Source: G963677325 sp963677325 (GTDB lineage Bacteria > Bacteroidota > Bacteroidia > Bacteroidales > Prolixibacteraceae). From it: DNA of 64,000 nt. This document shows, piece after piece, positions 17,566-26,934 of the stretch (the stretch's first letter is position 1; every line of letters starts with the position of its first letter). The stretch is from the NCBI GenBank assembly GCA_963677325.2, contig CAXXGM010000008.1:434001-498000 (forward strand), in the 5' to 3' direction. The notes beneath the pieces are model-generated. The model saw only the letters and a program-made list of their open reading frames with translations, ran no database searches and was not told the DNA's origin. A program made the position numbers and the translations under genes.

Positions 17566-20500
17566 ATGAAAAAAAATAACATTTTCAAGCCTTTCTGTCA
17601 AGGACTTCCCTTAGCACGTATTTTTACCGTTATGAAAATAACAATATTTTTTCTCTTAATTTCTATAGGCAGCACTTTTGCAAAATCTTCGTATTCTCAA
17701 AATACCAAGTTTTCTCTCCATTTGGAAAATGTACCAATCGAGCGGATTTTTGGTGAGATACAAAATAACAGCGAGTTTATTATTTTTTACAAGGATGATC
17801 AGGTTGATGTCAAACATCGCACCAATGTAGATATTGATAATGCTACCGTTGATCAGATTTTGGATCAGGCTTTAAAAGACACTGGTTTGGGATATAAGAT
17901 TGTCGATCGGCAGATTGTGATTTCTAAGAATAAAACAAAGGAATCGCCTACTGTTTTCAGATCTGAAACCACGATGGAGATAAAGAAGCAAGTATCCGGA
18001 GTGGTGAAAGATAGCAAAGGGCTTTCTCTACCCGGGGTAAGTGTGGTTGTGAAAGGAACCACCATTGGAACAATAACGGATCCAAACGGACAGTTCAGAC
18101 TATCCTTGCCTGATGAGGCTAAAGCGCTTGTGTTTTCGTTTATTGGGATGGAAAGTCAAACCATCGAGTTGGGTGATAAAACAATCTTCAATGTCATCAT
18201 GAAAGAGGTGATCGCCGCATTGGATGAAGTGCAGGTTGTGGCTTTCGGGAAACAGAAGAAAGAAAGTGTGATTGCTTCGATTACGACCGTCAAACCGGCT
18301 GATTTAAAAGTACCTAGCAGTAACTTAACAACTGCCCTGGCAGGCAGGATTTCAGGTTTGATTTCTTATCAGCGTAGTGGAGAACCTGGACAGGACAATG
18401 CAGATTTTTTTATCCGGGGTGTAACCAGTTTTGGATACACTGCAAGCCCTCTTATATTAATTGACGGTCTTGAGATGACCTCTCAGGATTTATCCCGTTT
18501 GCAACCGGATGACATTGCGAGTTTTTCAATCATGAAAGATGCTTCAGCTACTTCGCTTTATGGTGCACGAGGGGCCAATGGGGTCATAATGGTTACAACC
18601 AAAGAAGGGGCGGAAGGAAAAGCACAGATTTCAGTCCGATTTGAAAAATCTGTTTCGGCTCCAACGAGAGATGTGGAGTTATCGGATCCGGTAACCTATA
18701 TGAAGTTAGGTAACGAAGCAGTTCTTACCCGTGATCCGTTGGGTATCCTTCCCTATAGCCAGGAAAAGATTGAAAGCACTGCAGCAGGAATTCATCCGTT
18801 ACTCTATCCTGCAACCGACTGGCACGATATGTTATTCAAAGATAACACCACCAATCAACGTTTAAATTTCAATATCAGCGGAGGTGGTAAAATAGCGCGT
18901 TATTATGTCGCAGGAACCTTTAACCAGGATAACGGCGTATTGAAAGTTGACAATAAGAACAATTTTAACAGTAACATCAATTCAAAAAAATACCTGCTAC
19001 GTTCAAACATCAATATCAACGTTACAAAAACAACAGAAATCATCACCCGTTTGCATGCGACATTCGATGATTATTCGGGGCCACTCGATGGTGGTACTGA
19101 TTTGTTTAATAAGATCATGCATACCAATCCGGTTTTATTCCCGGCTACCTATCCGGCAGATAAGAACAATGAATTTACTCAACACCCTTTATTCGGGAAT
19201 TATGGAACAGGTGGTTACCTAAACCCCTATGCCGACCTGATGAAAGGATACAAAGATTTAACCTCATCCACGATGATGGCGCAGTTTGAACTGAAACAAG
19301 ATCTAAACTTTGTTCTTGACGGTTTGAAAATGCGCGGCATGTTCAGTACGACCCGTTATTCCAGTTTTGATGTAAAACGGTATTACAATCCATACTATTA
19401 TACCATTGGCGGTTATGATAAAGCCACGGATGAGTACACATTAGCTTCTTTAAATGAATTGACGGGAACAGAGTACCTTGATTACAGCGAAGGAGCGAAA
19501 ACGATTACAACGAATACCTATATGGAAGGTGCGATAAGTTATGATCATGTATTTAACAAAGATCACACCGTGAGTGGTTTATTGATTGGATACATGCGTA
19601 ATCAACTGATCGGGAATGCCGGATCATTGCAAAATTCGCTTGCATTCAGAAATATGGGTTTGGCAGGTAGGATGACCTATGGGTACAAAAGCAAGTATTT
19701 TTTCGAAGGTAATTTCGGGTATAATGGTTCTGAACGTTTTTCGGAGGCGCACCGTTTTGGTTTTTTCCCATCTTTTGGACTTGGTTACCTTATCTCGAAC
19801 GAACCTTTTTGGGGTGAAAACCTCAAAAGAATCATGCCAAAGCTGAAATTCAAAGCTACTAATGGTTTGGTAGGTAACGATGCTATCGGCAGCGCAACGG
19901 ACCGCTTTTTCTATTTGTCACAGGTAAACATGAACGATGCTACTAAAAAATATGTATTTGGTTCAGAATTTACAAATACGAAGAATGGTATTTCGGTAAC
20001 CCGTTATGCAAACCCCGATATTACCTGGGAGACCTCGAATAAAACAAATCTCGGTTTTGAAATGAATTTGTTTAATGCACTCGATTTTAATGTTGACGTT
20101 TACAGGGAGCACCGCACAAATATTCTGATGAACCGTGCCTTTATTCCAAGCACATTGGGCTTGCAATCGATGCCAAGGGCAAACGTAGGCGAGGCCAATG
20201 GTAAAGGGATTGACTTTTCGATGGATTACCAGAAAAATTTTCAAAATGGATTTTGGCTGATCGGCCGTTTCAACTTTACTTATGCCACGAGTGAATTCAA
20301 AGTTTACGAAGAGCCTAATTACAGTAAAACGCCATGGAAATCAAGAATAGGAAAATCTCTTGGACAAACATGGGGATATGTTGCCGAGCGTTTGTTCGTT
20401 GATGAATATGAAGTGAAAAATTCGCCGTTCCAGGGAACTGATGTGATGGCTGGTGATATTAAATACAAAGATATCAATGGCGATGGTACGATCAATGAAC

Positions 20501-21009
20501 TGGACCAGGTTCCTATCGGGTTTCCTGTAACACCTGAAATTGTTTATGGCTTTGGTTTTTCAACCGGGTTTAAGGCCTTTGATTTTTCGTGTTTCTTTCA
20601 GGGGCTAGGAAGGGAATCATTCTGGATTGACCCGGTCGCCACAGCGCCTTTCATTGGTGAGACGGCCTTGTTAAAAGTGTATGAAGACAGCCATTGGTCG
20701 GAAAGCAACCGTGACCTGTACGCTTTATGGCCTCGTTTAACCACCAAGGCCAGTGCAAATAATAATTCCCAAAGTACCTGGTTTATGCGTAATGGTTCTT
20801 TCTTACGACTTAAATCGGCTGAATTTGGGTATACGCTGCCTAAAAAATACACCCAAAGACTTGGAATGACCAAAGTCCGTTTTTATGTTAGTGGAGTTAA
20901 TTTAATGACATTCAGTGCGTTTAAGTTATGGGATCCTGAAATGGCCGGGAATGGTCTGGGATATCCTATTCAAAAGGTGGTGAATTCAGGTCTTCAAGTT
21001 TCATTTTAA
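17566..21009 (+). CDS. SusC/RagA-type TonB-dependent receptor with STN signalling domain
   Basis: 1147 residues. Signal peptide; then an STN domain (about 45-105, FSLHLENVPIERIFGEI, ATVDQILDQALKDTGLGY); a carboxypeptidase-D regulatory-like domain (about 143-217, KQVSGVVKDSKGLSLPGVSV, TDPNGQFRLSLP); a plug (about 225-345, ITTVKPADLKVPSSNL, DGLEMTSQDL, MKDASATSLYGARGANGVI); and a long beta-barrel ending in an aromatic-rich strand, GLQVSF. The STN domain marks it as a transducer receptor that works with the FecR protein just upstream. It should import oligosaccharides across the outer membrane with the SusD lipoprotein encoded 13 bases downstream. The sequence is full-length. Confidence 0.95.
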   Translation: MKKNNIFKPFCQGLPLARIFTVMKITIFFLLISIGSTFAKSSYSQNTKFSLHLENVPIERIFGEIQNNSEFIIFYKDDQVDVKHRTNVDIDNATVDQILDQALKDTGLGYKIVDRQIVISKNKTKESPTVFRSETTMEIKKQVSGVVKDSKGLSLPGVSVVVKGTTIGTITDPNGQFRLSLPDEAKALVFSFIGMESQTIELGDKTIFNVIMKEVIAALDEVQVVAFGKQKKESVIASITTVKPADLKVPSSNLTTALAGRISGLISYQRSGEPGQDNADFFIRGVTSFGYTASPLILIDGLEMTSQDLSRLQPDDIASFSIMKDASATSLYGARGANGVIMVTTKEGAEGKAQISVRFEKSVSAPTRDVELSDPVTYMKLGNEAVLTRDPLGILPYSQEKIESTAAGIHPLLYPATDWHDMLFKDNTTNQRLNFNISGGGKIARYYVAGTFNQDNGVLKVDNKNNFNSNINSKKYLLRSNININVTKTTEIITRLHATFDDYSGPLDGGTDLFNKIMHTNPVLFPATYPADKNNEFTQHPLFGNYGTGGYLNPYADLMKGYKDLTSSTMMAQFELKQDLNFVLDGLKMRGMFSTTRYSSFDVKRYYNPYYYTIGGYDKATDEYTLASLNELTGTEYLDYSEGAKTITTNTYMEGAISYDHVFNKDHTVSGLLIGYMRNQLIGNAGSLQNSLAFRNMGLAGRMTYGYKSKYFFEGNFGYNGSERFSEAHRFGFFPSFGLGYLISNEPFWGENLKRIMPKLKFKATNGLVGNDAIGSATDRFFYLSQVNMNDATKKYVFGSEFTNTKNGISVTRYANPDITWETSNKTNLGFEMNLFNALDFNVDVYREHRTNILMNRAFIPSTLGLQSMPRANVGEANGKGIDFSMDYQKNFQNGFWLIGRFNFTYATSEFKVYEEPNYSKTPWKSRIGKSLGQTWGYVAERLFVDEYEVKNSPFQGTDVMAGDIKYKDINGDGTINELDQVPIGFPVTPEIVYGFGFSTGFKAFDFSCFFQGLGRESFWIDPVATAPFIGETALLKVYEDSHWSESNRDLYALWPRLTTKASANNNSQSTWFMRNGSFLRLKSAEFGYTLPKKYTQRLGMTKVRFYVSGVNLMTFSAFKLWDPEMAGNGLGYPIQKVVNSGLQVSF

Positions 21010-21022
21010 AACATTATCTTTT

Positions 21023-22939
21023 ATGAAAAATATTATATATTTAGCTATCGTATGTCTGGCAATACTATCATCATGCAAAAAATATCTGGATGTTATTCCT
21101 GATAACATTGCCACGGTAGATTATGCGTTTCGAAACAAAGTAGTGGCTGAACGCTATTTGTACACCTGCTATTCCTACATGCCCAGGCACGGAACGGGGG
21201 ATGACCCGGCGCTGGCGGGAGATGAAGTATGGTCTAACCCTAATCGGAACGCGAATTTCCCGAATCACGGGTGTGATCTGATGTATTATGGCAATAACGT
21301 AACGAGCCCCATTTTAAACTATTGGGACGGATCGACCTATTCTAAACCGCTATGGAAAGGAATTCGTGATTGCAATATTTTTCTTGAGAACATCGACAAA
21401 GTTCGCGATCTGGATGATTTTGACAAAGCCCGTTGGGTTGCTGAAGTGAAATTTCTGAAAGCCTACTATCATTTTTATTTGCTGGAGCTTTACGGACCAA
21501 TACCTATTATTCGGGAAAATCTGCCCGTTACCGCCAATCCTGAGGAATTGGCGATCTACCGTGAACCGGTGGATAAAGTAGTTGACTATATCGTACAATT
21601 ACTGGATGAAGCATCGCCTGATTTGCCGTTGGTTATTGATAGTAAAATTTCAGAAATAGGCCGCATCACCCGGGCGATCAGCTTATCGGTAAAAGCCAAG
21701 GTGTTAGTCACCGCAGCAAGCCCGCTCTTTAATGGTAATGCCGATTACAAAATGATGATTGACAACCGGGGAATACAATTGTTTAACCAGACTTATGATC
21801 CAGCCAAATGGACCAAGGCCCTGGCGGCCTGTAAGGCAGCCATTGATACCTGTACATCAGCTGGCTTTAGTTTGTACCGTTATAATAATACTTCCTTGGG
21901 TTTGGCGGATGTTTCTAAAACAATAATAACTGTCAGTCAGAAGGTTACTGATAAATGGAACAGCGAAACCATCTGGGGTTGGGCTGGCGACTGGACGAAT
22001 CCCAGTACTACATATGGCAGCACGAGCCGATATGCTGAAGAATTTACAGTAGCTCCGTTGGACCCTACTCAAAGGACTTTTTCGGGTGCTGGTGCATGGG
22101 CCCCAACGATGAAATCGGTTGAGATGTTTTATTCAAAAAATGGCGTGCCTATTGAAGAAGATCCAACCTATCCCTACAGCACCCGCTACGATCTGGCAAC
22201 GGTACCTGCAGCAGATAAATACCTGATGCAACCTGGTTATTTAACCGCAAAAATCCACCTGAACCGGGAGCCTCGCTTTTATGGCAGTGTCGGGGTTGAT
22301 GGAGGCTGGTGGTTTGGTATAGGGCGCTACAGTGATGTTGCACAGTGGCCCATACAAAGTAAAAGTGGTCAGGTATGTGGTCGCCAGGGAATGGAGAGAT
22401 ACACGCCGACTTCTTTCTACATCAAAAAGCTGTACAACATCGAATCGGTGTTTAGCGGAGCGCTCTATTTAGATAAGAGATGGGATTTCCCCGTTTTCCG
22501 TTTGGCTGATTTGTATTTACTCTATGCGGAAGCTTTAAATGAAACGCTGGATGCTCCCACGGCAGAGGTTAGCAAATACGTGGATATGATCCGTGACCGT
22601 GCCGGTCTGCAAAGTGTCGCTGCATCGTGGACTGCCTTTTCCATGTATCCTCAGAAATATACCACTAAAGATGGAATGCGCAGCATTATCCATAGAGAAC
22701 GTAATATCGAATTAGCCTTTGAGTTCCAGAATTTTTGGGATATGCGACGTTGGAAGGAAGCTGTGCAGAATTTTGGTCAGCCGATAAAAGGGTGGAATAT
22801 TAATGGAACGACTGCTCAAGAATTTTACCAGGTAACGATCATCAAATTGATCGACTATAATCCCAGAGATATTCTTTGGCCGATCAAACAAAGTGAACTG
22901 TCTATCAATAAAAACCTGGTTCAAAATCCGGGATGGTAA
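21023..22939 (+). CDS. SusD/RagB-type glycan-binding lipoprotein
   Basis: 638 residues. Signal peptide with lipobox (LAILSSC, Cys about 18). The alpha-helical tetratricopeptide scaffold of SusD is visible: VAEVKFLKAYYHFYLLELYG, the mid-part with WGWAGDW, and the C-terminal FRLADLYLLYAEALNE, ERNIELAFEFQNFWDMRRW and closing LWPIKQSELSINKN ... NPGW. Full-length and directly downstream of the SusC gene, so it is the lid of that transporter. Glycan preference cannot be deduced, since the binding site lies in variable loops. Confidence 0.95.
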   Translation: MKNIIYLAIVCLAILSSCKKYLDVIPDNIATVDYAFRNKVVAERYLYTCYSYMPRHGTGDDPALAGDEVWSNPNRNANFPNHGCDLMYYGNNVTSPILNYWDGSTYSKPLWKGIRDCNIFLENIDKVRDLDDFDKARWVAEVKFLKAYYHFYLLELYGPIPIIRENLPVTANPEELAIYREPVDKVVDYIVQLLDEASPDLPLVIDSKISEIGRITRAISLSVKAKVLVTAASPLFNGNADYKMMIDNRGIQLFNQTYDPAKWTKALAACKAAIDTCTSAGFSLYRYNNTSLGLADVSKTIITVSQKVTDKWNSETIWGWAGDWTNPSTTYGSTSRYAEEFTVAPLDPTQRTFSGAGAWAPTMKSVEMFYSKNGVPIEEDPTYPYSTRYDLATVPAADKYLMQPGYLTAKIHLNREPRFYGSVGVDGGWWFGIGRYSDVAQWPIQSKSGQVCGRQGMERYTPTSFYIKKLYNIESVFSGALYLDKRWDFPVFRLADLYLLYAEALNETLDAPTAEVSKYVDMIRDRAGLQSVAASWTAFSMYPQKYTTKDGMRSIIHRERNIELAFEFQNFWDMRRWKEAVQNFGQPIKGWNINGTTAQEFYQVTIIKLIDYNPRDILWPIKQSELSINKNLVQNPGW

Positions 22940-22982
22940 TCGAAGAAGAATATAAATGTTGAATAATTTTAAAAATTATACT

Positions 22983-24143
22983 ATGAAAACATATTACATT
23001 TTGTTACTGTTATTTACCTTCTTTGCCTATTCCTGCAAAGAAGATGAAAGAGGACAGTACCCTAAAGATAGCGTTCCACCCGGAGAAGTTAAATCCACAC
23101 AAGTGGAAAATATTGCGGGGGGAGCCATTATTTCGTATGTCATACCCGATGATGAAGATCTGTTGTATGTCAAGGCGACCTATACACTTGATGATGGGAC
23201 GGTGATGGAACAGAAAGCCTCAGAGTATGCCAGCAGTTTAAAAATTGAAGGTATTGGTAAGTCACGCGAAGTGTCCGTAACAATAGTCACAGGTGACCGG
23301 AGTAAAAATGAATCAAAACCTGTCGTTGTGATAACCCATCCATTAGATTCCCCTATTTATGGAGTTTTGGGATCTATCCAATCCTATAATGATTTTGGAG
23401 GTATTCGCCTGACATGGGCAAATCCGACTAAGGCAGAGGTGGTCCTTTCCGTAATTACGAAAAACGATGCCGGAGAATTCGTATCTGCCCAGAATTTTTA
23501 TACCAAAGCGGCAGCCGATAAAGGGAATTTGCGTGGCTATCCGAGTGTCTCGCGTGAATTTGGATTTTATGTCCGTGATCGGTGGGGTAATATGACCGAT
23601 ACGATCAAGAGCACCTTCCTGCCTTTGTTTGAAGAAGAGATCAAAGGTAAGATAGCCAGGTGGAATCCAACCGGAATTCCGTATAGTCAATATGCAAGTT
23701 ATCCCATTGAAAATTTGTGGGATGGTAGTATTGCAACATTCTTTATAAATATCGGTTTAACATATCCCTACAATTTTACTTGTGACCTGGGCGAGTTGAC
23801 GAAATTTAGCCGTATTCATATATGGATGCGACAAGGCGCAACATTGGTTTATACCACACAAGCGGCGCAATATTTTCAGATTTGGGGTTCCGCTACACCA
23901 TATGTATCGGATAGTTTTGCCGGATGGACATACATGGGTGATTTTGCGTGCTTCAAGCCATCTGGGGGGCCGCTTGGTGTAATGACTGCGGATGATCAAG
24001 CTTATGCTATTGCAGGACAGGACTATAATATTGACGCTGCCACAGCTCCGGTACGCTACCTGCGTTTCGTAGTGCTAAAAACCTGGTCTAATGACAATGC
24101 TTGTTCATTTGGTGAAATGAAATTCTTTGGAAGCAGACAGTAA
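22983..24143 (+). CDS. DUF4959/DUF5000-type surface lipoprotein
   Basis: 386 residues from the ATG at 22983. The frame opens 9 codons earlier, but the signal peptide with lipobox FAYSC starts here. Domains: an N-terminal fibronectin-like sandwich (about 20-110, PPGEVKSTQVENIAGGAII), a second sandwich (about 115-210, SPIYGVLGSIQSYNDFGGIR), and a C-terminal discoidin-like F5/8-type domain (about 220-386, IENLWDGSIATFF, FTCDLGELTKFSRI, RYLRFVVLKTW). This layout is typical of accessory glycan-binding lipoproteins that follow SusD. Same strand, 43 bases after the SusD stop. Confidence 0.85.
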   Translation: MKTYYILLLLFTFFAYSCKEDERGQYPKDSVPPGEVKSTQVENIAGGAIISYVIPDDEDLLYVKATYTLDDGTVMEQKASEYASSLKIEGIGKSREVSVTIVTGDRSKNESKPVVVITHPLDSPIYGVLGSIQSYNDFGGIRLTWANPTKAEVVLSVITKNDAGEFVSAQNFYTKAAADKGNLRGYPSVSREFGFYVRDRWGNMTDTIKSTFLPLFEEEIKGKIARWNPTGIPYSQYASYPIENLWDGSIATFFINIGLTYPYNFTCDLGELTKFSRIHIWMRQGATLVYTTQAAQYFQIWGSATPYVSDSFAGWTYMGDFACFKPSGGPLGVMTADDQAYAIAGQDYNIDAATAPVRYLRFVVLKTWSNDNACSFGEMKFFGSRQ

Positions 24144-24165
24144 ACCGATTTTAAAATAAACATTA

Positions 24166-25383
24166 ATGAAAAATTATATGCTGATGAAATCAAAATCCAG
24201 TTATAAACTGGTCAGCCTCTGCATCGTACTTTTTGTGTTTTTAAGTTCCTGCTCAAAAATGAACGATATGCATGATGAATACCTGCAACGCGGCGAAACC
24301 ATCTACGTGGGGAAACCCGATTCTGTAATTGTCTTTGCAGGTAAAGAACGCGTCAAATTTCGCTATTGGATTTCTGATCCGAAAGCTGCAAAATTGGCGG
24401 TTTACTGGCTTTCACGTACGGATTCGGTTATTGTTGATATACCTGCTCATCTGGCCAAAGATCCAATTGAGCTGATTATCCCAAATCTACCCGAGTACAA
24501 CTATTCGTTTGAACTGGTGACGATGAACAAGGATTTTAAAAACAGGTCGGTGACCTTTCCGATAAGCGGCAGTACCTATGGTGCCAAGTTCCAGTCCACC
24601 CTGATAAACCGTCCGATAAAATCCAGTCTGAAATACCCCACCTATTTGGAAACACTTTGGCAGGGTGCGATAGAGAAAGGAATCGGATGCGAATTAAAGT
24701 ATGTTAATACGCTTGGGGCCAGTGTAAAAACCTTTGTTCCGATGACTGATAAAATAAACACGATAACAGACTTCGTGGGAGGAATTTTCTACAGAACGTC
24801 GTATATCCCGACCCCAACAGCTATTGATACTTTTTACACGGATTATCAACCCGTACCGATACAAAGCGTGATGGATAAATCACTTTTTTTGAAATGGAAT
24901 CCAACAGGAATCCCCTATACAGAATATTCGGCGACCTATGCGATTTCTAAATTATGGGATAATTCGACGGCGAGCTGGTATATGACCAGTACAACTCCTT
25001 TTCCTTACAGTTTTACCTTTGATTTGGGAAAGACTTCAAAATTAACGGGTTTCAAACAATGGCAACGGTTAACGATCACTGTTTTATACAGAAACCAAAA
25101 TGTTAAGAAGTTTCAGTTATGGGGTTCTGCCACACCAGATGTAACGAATAGTTTTGACGGGTGGGTGAAACTGGGCGATTTTGAATCGGCGAAACCCTCA
25201 GGGTTAGCAATAGGAACGGAATCGGCTGATGACATTGCCTACGCTACGGAAGGCGAGAGTTTCAAGGTGGATCCCAATGCACCGCCGGTGCGCTACATCC
25301 GTTACGTCGTTAATGAATGTTATGGCGGATTGCAAACCATTATGTCGCTTTCGGAAATGACATTTTTTGAAGAATATAAATAA
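24166..25383 (+). CDS. DUF4998/DUF5000-type surface lipoprotein
   Basis: 405 residues. Lipobox FLSSC; N-terminal DUF4998-like part (about 35-225, MHDEYLQRGETIYVGKPDSV) and a C-terminal discoidin-like domain (about 240-405, KLWDNSTASWYM, FTFDLGKTSKLTGFKQW, VRYIRYVVNECYGG). The C-terminal domain is homologous to that of the preceding lipoprotein, including ATPxVxxSFxGW and SADDxAYA words. Last gene of the susC-susD unit, 22 bases after its neighbour. Confidence 0.85.
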   Translation: MKNYMLMKSKSSYKLVSLCIVLFVFLSSCSKMNDMHDEYLQRGETIYVGKPDSVIVFAGKERVKFRYWISDPKAAKLAVYWLSRTDSVIVDIPAHLAKDPIELIIPNLPEYNYSFELVTMNKDFKNRSVTFPISGSTYGAKFQSTLINRPIKSSLKYPTYLETLWQGAIEKGIGCELKYVNTLGASVKTFVPMTDKINTITDFVGGIFYRTSYIPTPTAIDTFYTDYQPVPIQSVMDKSLFLKWNPTGIPYTEYSATYAISKLWDNSTASWYMTSTTPFPYSFTFDLGKTSKLTGFKQWQRLTITVLYRNQNVKKFQLWGSATPDVTNSFDGWVKLGDFESAKPSGLAIGTESADDIAYATEGESFKVDPNAPPVRYIRYVVNECYGGLQTIMSLSEMTFFEEYK

Positions 25384-25439
25384 ATTGAAAGTTTAACTTT
25401 TAATTAGTATGAGTCATATCATGTTGTATTTTTGAATTC

Positions 25440-25480
25440 CGACGTCTCCCTTAATCCCTCCCCACAAGGGGGGGACTTAG
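25440..25480. repeat. CCCTCCCC/GGGGGGG hairpin repeat, possible terminator
   Basis: TTAATCCCTCCCCACAAGGG followed by more G forms a short GC-rich stem about 60 bases after the lipoprotein stop. Similar CCCTCCCC palindromes are widely dispersed in bacteria. No T-run follows, so termination is uncertain. Confidence 0.5.
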
Positions 25481-25567
25481 CCAGGAGCGACTAAGAAAGT
25501 TTTACAACATTGTTTATTTCCCATTACTTGATTATAGATTTTGAATCATACATAAGTATAAAAATAC

Positions 25568-26854
25568 GTGGTGCGCAAAGTGAAATTAATTTGCATTGAT
25601 CATTTTAAATGTTTAATTGCCTTGTGTTTTATCACTGCCTTTAATGAATTACCTGCGCAAATTAATATTGACAAGGTAAACTCACCAAGGATTGTCAGTC
25701 GTATTGTTTTCGCTGAAATGCCTGGTTTGTATGGTAGTATTTATGTTGAAAATTAAGGTTTCAGACTTCGGTCTGGAACCTTAATTTCCAGGAACAATAG
25801 TAATACCTGATGCAAAAGCCCATGAAACCGGACTTCACATCCAGCTTGCCTAAAGGTTCCTGCCGAAATCAGGTTACATCAGTATTAGACGTGAATACCG
25901 GAAGAATCGTTGCCATTGTGAATGCTTTAGATGTTAAAGATTTAGATCCAACTGTTCGTGAACAACCTGTTGCGCAGAAATCGTATTATCTGCGATATAG
26001 GGTATCTGAAGATTCTGGCACAACCTGGCAATTCGATGAACCCATTATTCAGACTGGAGATTTTGCAGCACAACACCCGATTCCCGGAGTCTATATCGGG
26101 GAAAATGCAATTTATCTGGGAGATGTGGGGTGTATACCTATAGTAACAAAAAAAGACAAATTCTTGTGCCGGCACAAACCACCCCCTTGGGGCCAGATGA
26201 TGAATTATTGAACTCGGGTCGTGGGTACACTTATACTGACGCAATAGTCCTCATCGGAACTTGGATTGACGGAAATAAATTGTCATGGAAGGCATCAAAA
26301 AGGATAGAAGCCGGTCCCAAAAGGTCAACACATGGAATGATTGAGCCCACATTGACAGAGTTGAAAGATGGCAGAATATTGATGGTGATGAGGGAGAGTA
26401 ACGGAGGTGAACTTGATCCACAGAACCTGCTTTCCAGCCATAAATGGTATTCAATCTCTGATGATGGTGGTGTAACCTTTTCAAAGCCAGAGTTATGGTG
26501 TTTAGAAAATGGGACAGCTTTTTATTCTCCTTCGTCAATGTCTGTACTTTTCAGGCACTCTTCGGTGCGGTGTTTTGGGTTGGGAACATCTTAGAAGAGA
26601 ATTGTAAAGGTGATCAGCCACGATGGCCGTCGGTGTTTGCAGAGTTGAATACTGACAACCTTAAACTTAAGCGTTCGGGTCTTTTAGTTGTTGATAAACA
26701 GATGAAAGAAGATTTATCAAGGGAGCGGTTGGATATATCTCATTTTACGCTGATTGAGGATCGGGTAACAAAAGAGATGATACTCGCATACCCGCGTTAT
26801 TATAATGCTTACAAGTCAAATGAGTGGGTGACATTGCGGATTTCTGTTTCATAA
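25568..26854 (+). pseudogene. Broken sialidase-like (BNR/Asp-box) gene
   Basis: A GTG start at 25568 leads into a signal peptide ending near LPAQ and GLYGSIYVEN, matching FHNAIYVEN of the intact gene at 41371. The frame is then stopped by a hairpin repeat (25750-25787). Homology resumes with KPDFTSSLPKGSCRNQVTSV, breaks again at about 26157 (one A missing, before LVPAQTTPLGP) and at about 26573 (T-run one base short in CFWVGN), and ends at 26854 with TYPR-like AYPRYYNAYKSNEW. Asp-boxes such as SEDSGTTW and SDDGGVTF survive. With about 20 residues replaced by the hairpin plus two further single-base deletions it is very unlikely to make a protein. It would have been a secreted exo-glycosidase of the five- or six-bladed propeller type. 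Confidence 0.85.
25750..25787. repeat. ATTAAG-based hairpin with TTCG loop, member 2, inside a broken gene
   Basis: Arms AAATTAAGGTTTCAGAC and GTCTGGAACCTTAATTT pair over 17 bases with one mismatch, around a TTCG loop. It supplies the stop codon that ends the first fragment of the sialidase-like gene. Confidence 0.9.
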
Positions 26855-26934
26855 AAATAGTAAAGAAAAGAATCACACAGAATAGCGGTGTTAGTAAACA
26901 ATTGTTTTTCGAAAAATCAGAAAAAAGATTGAAC

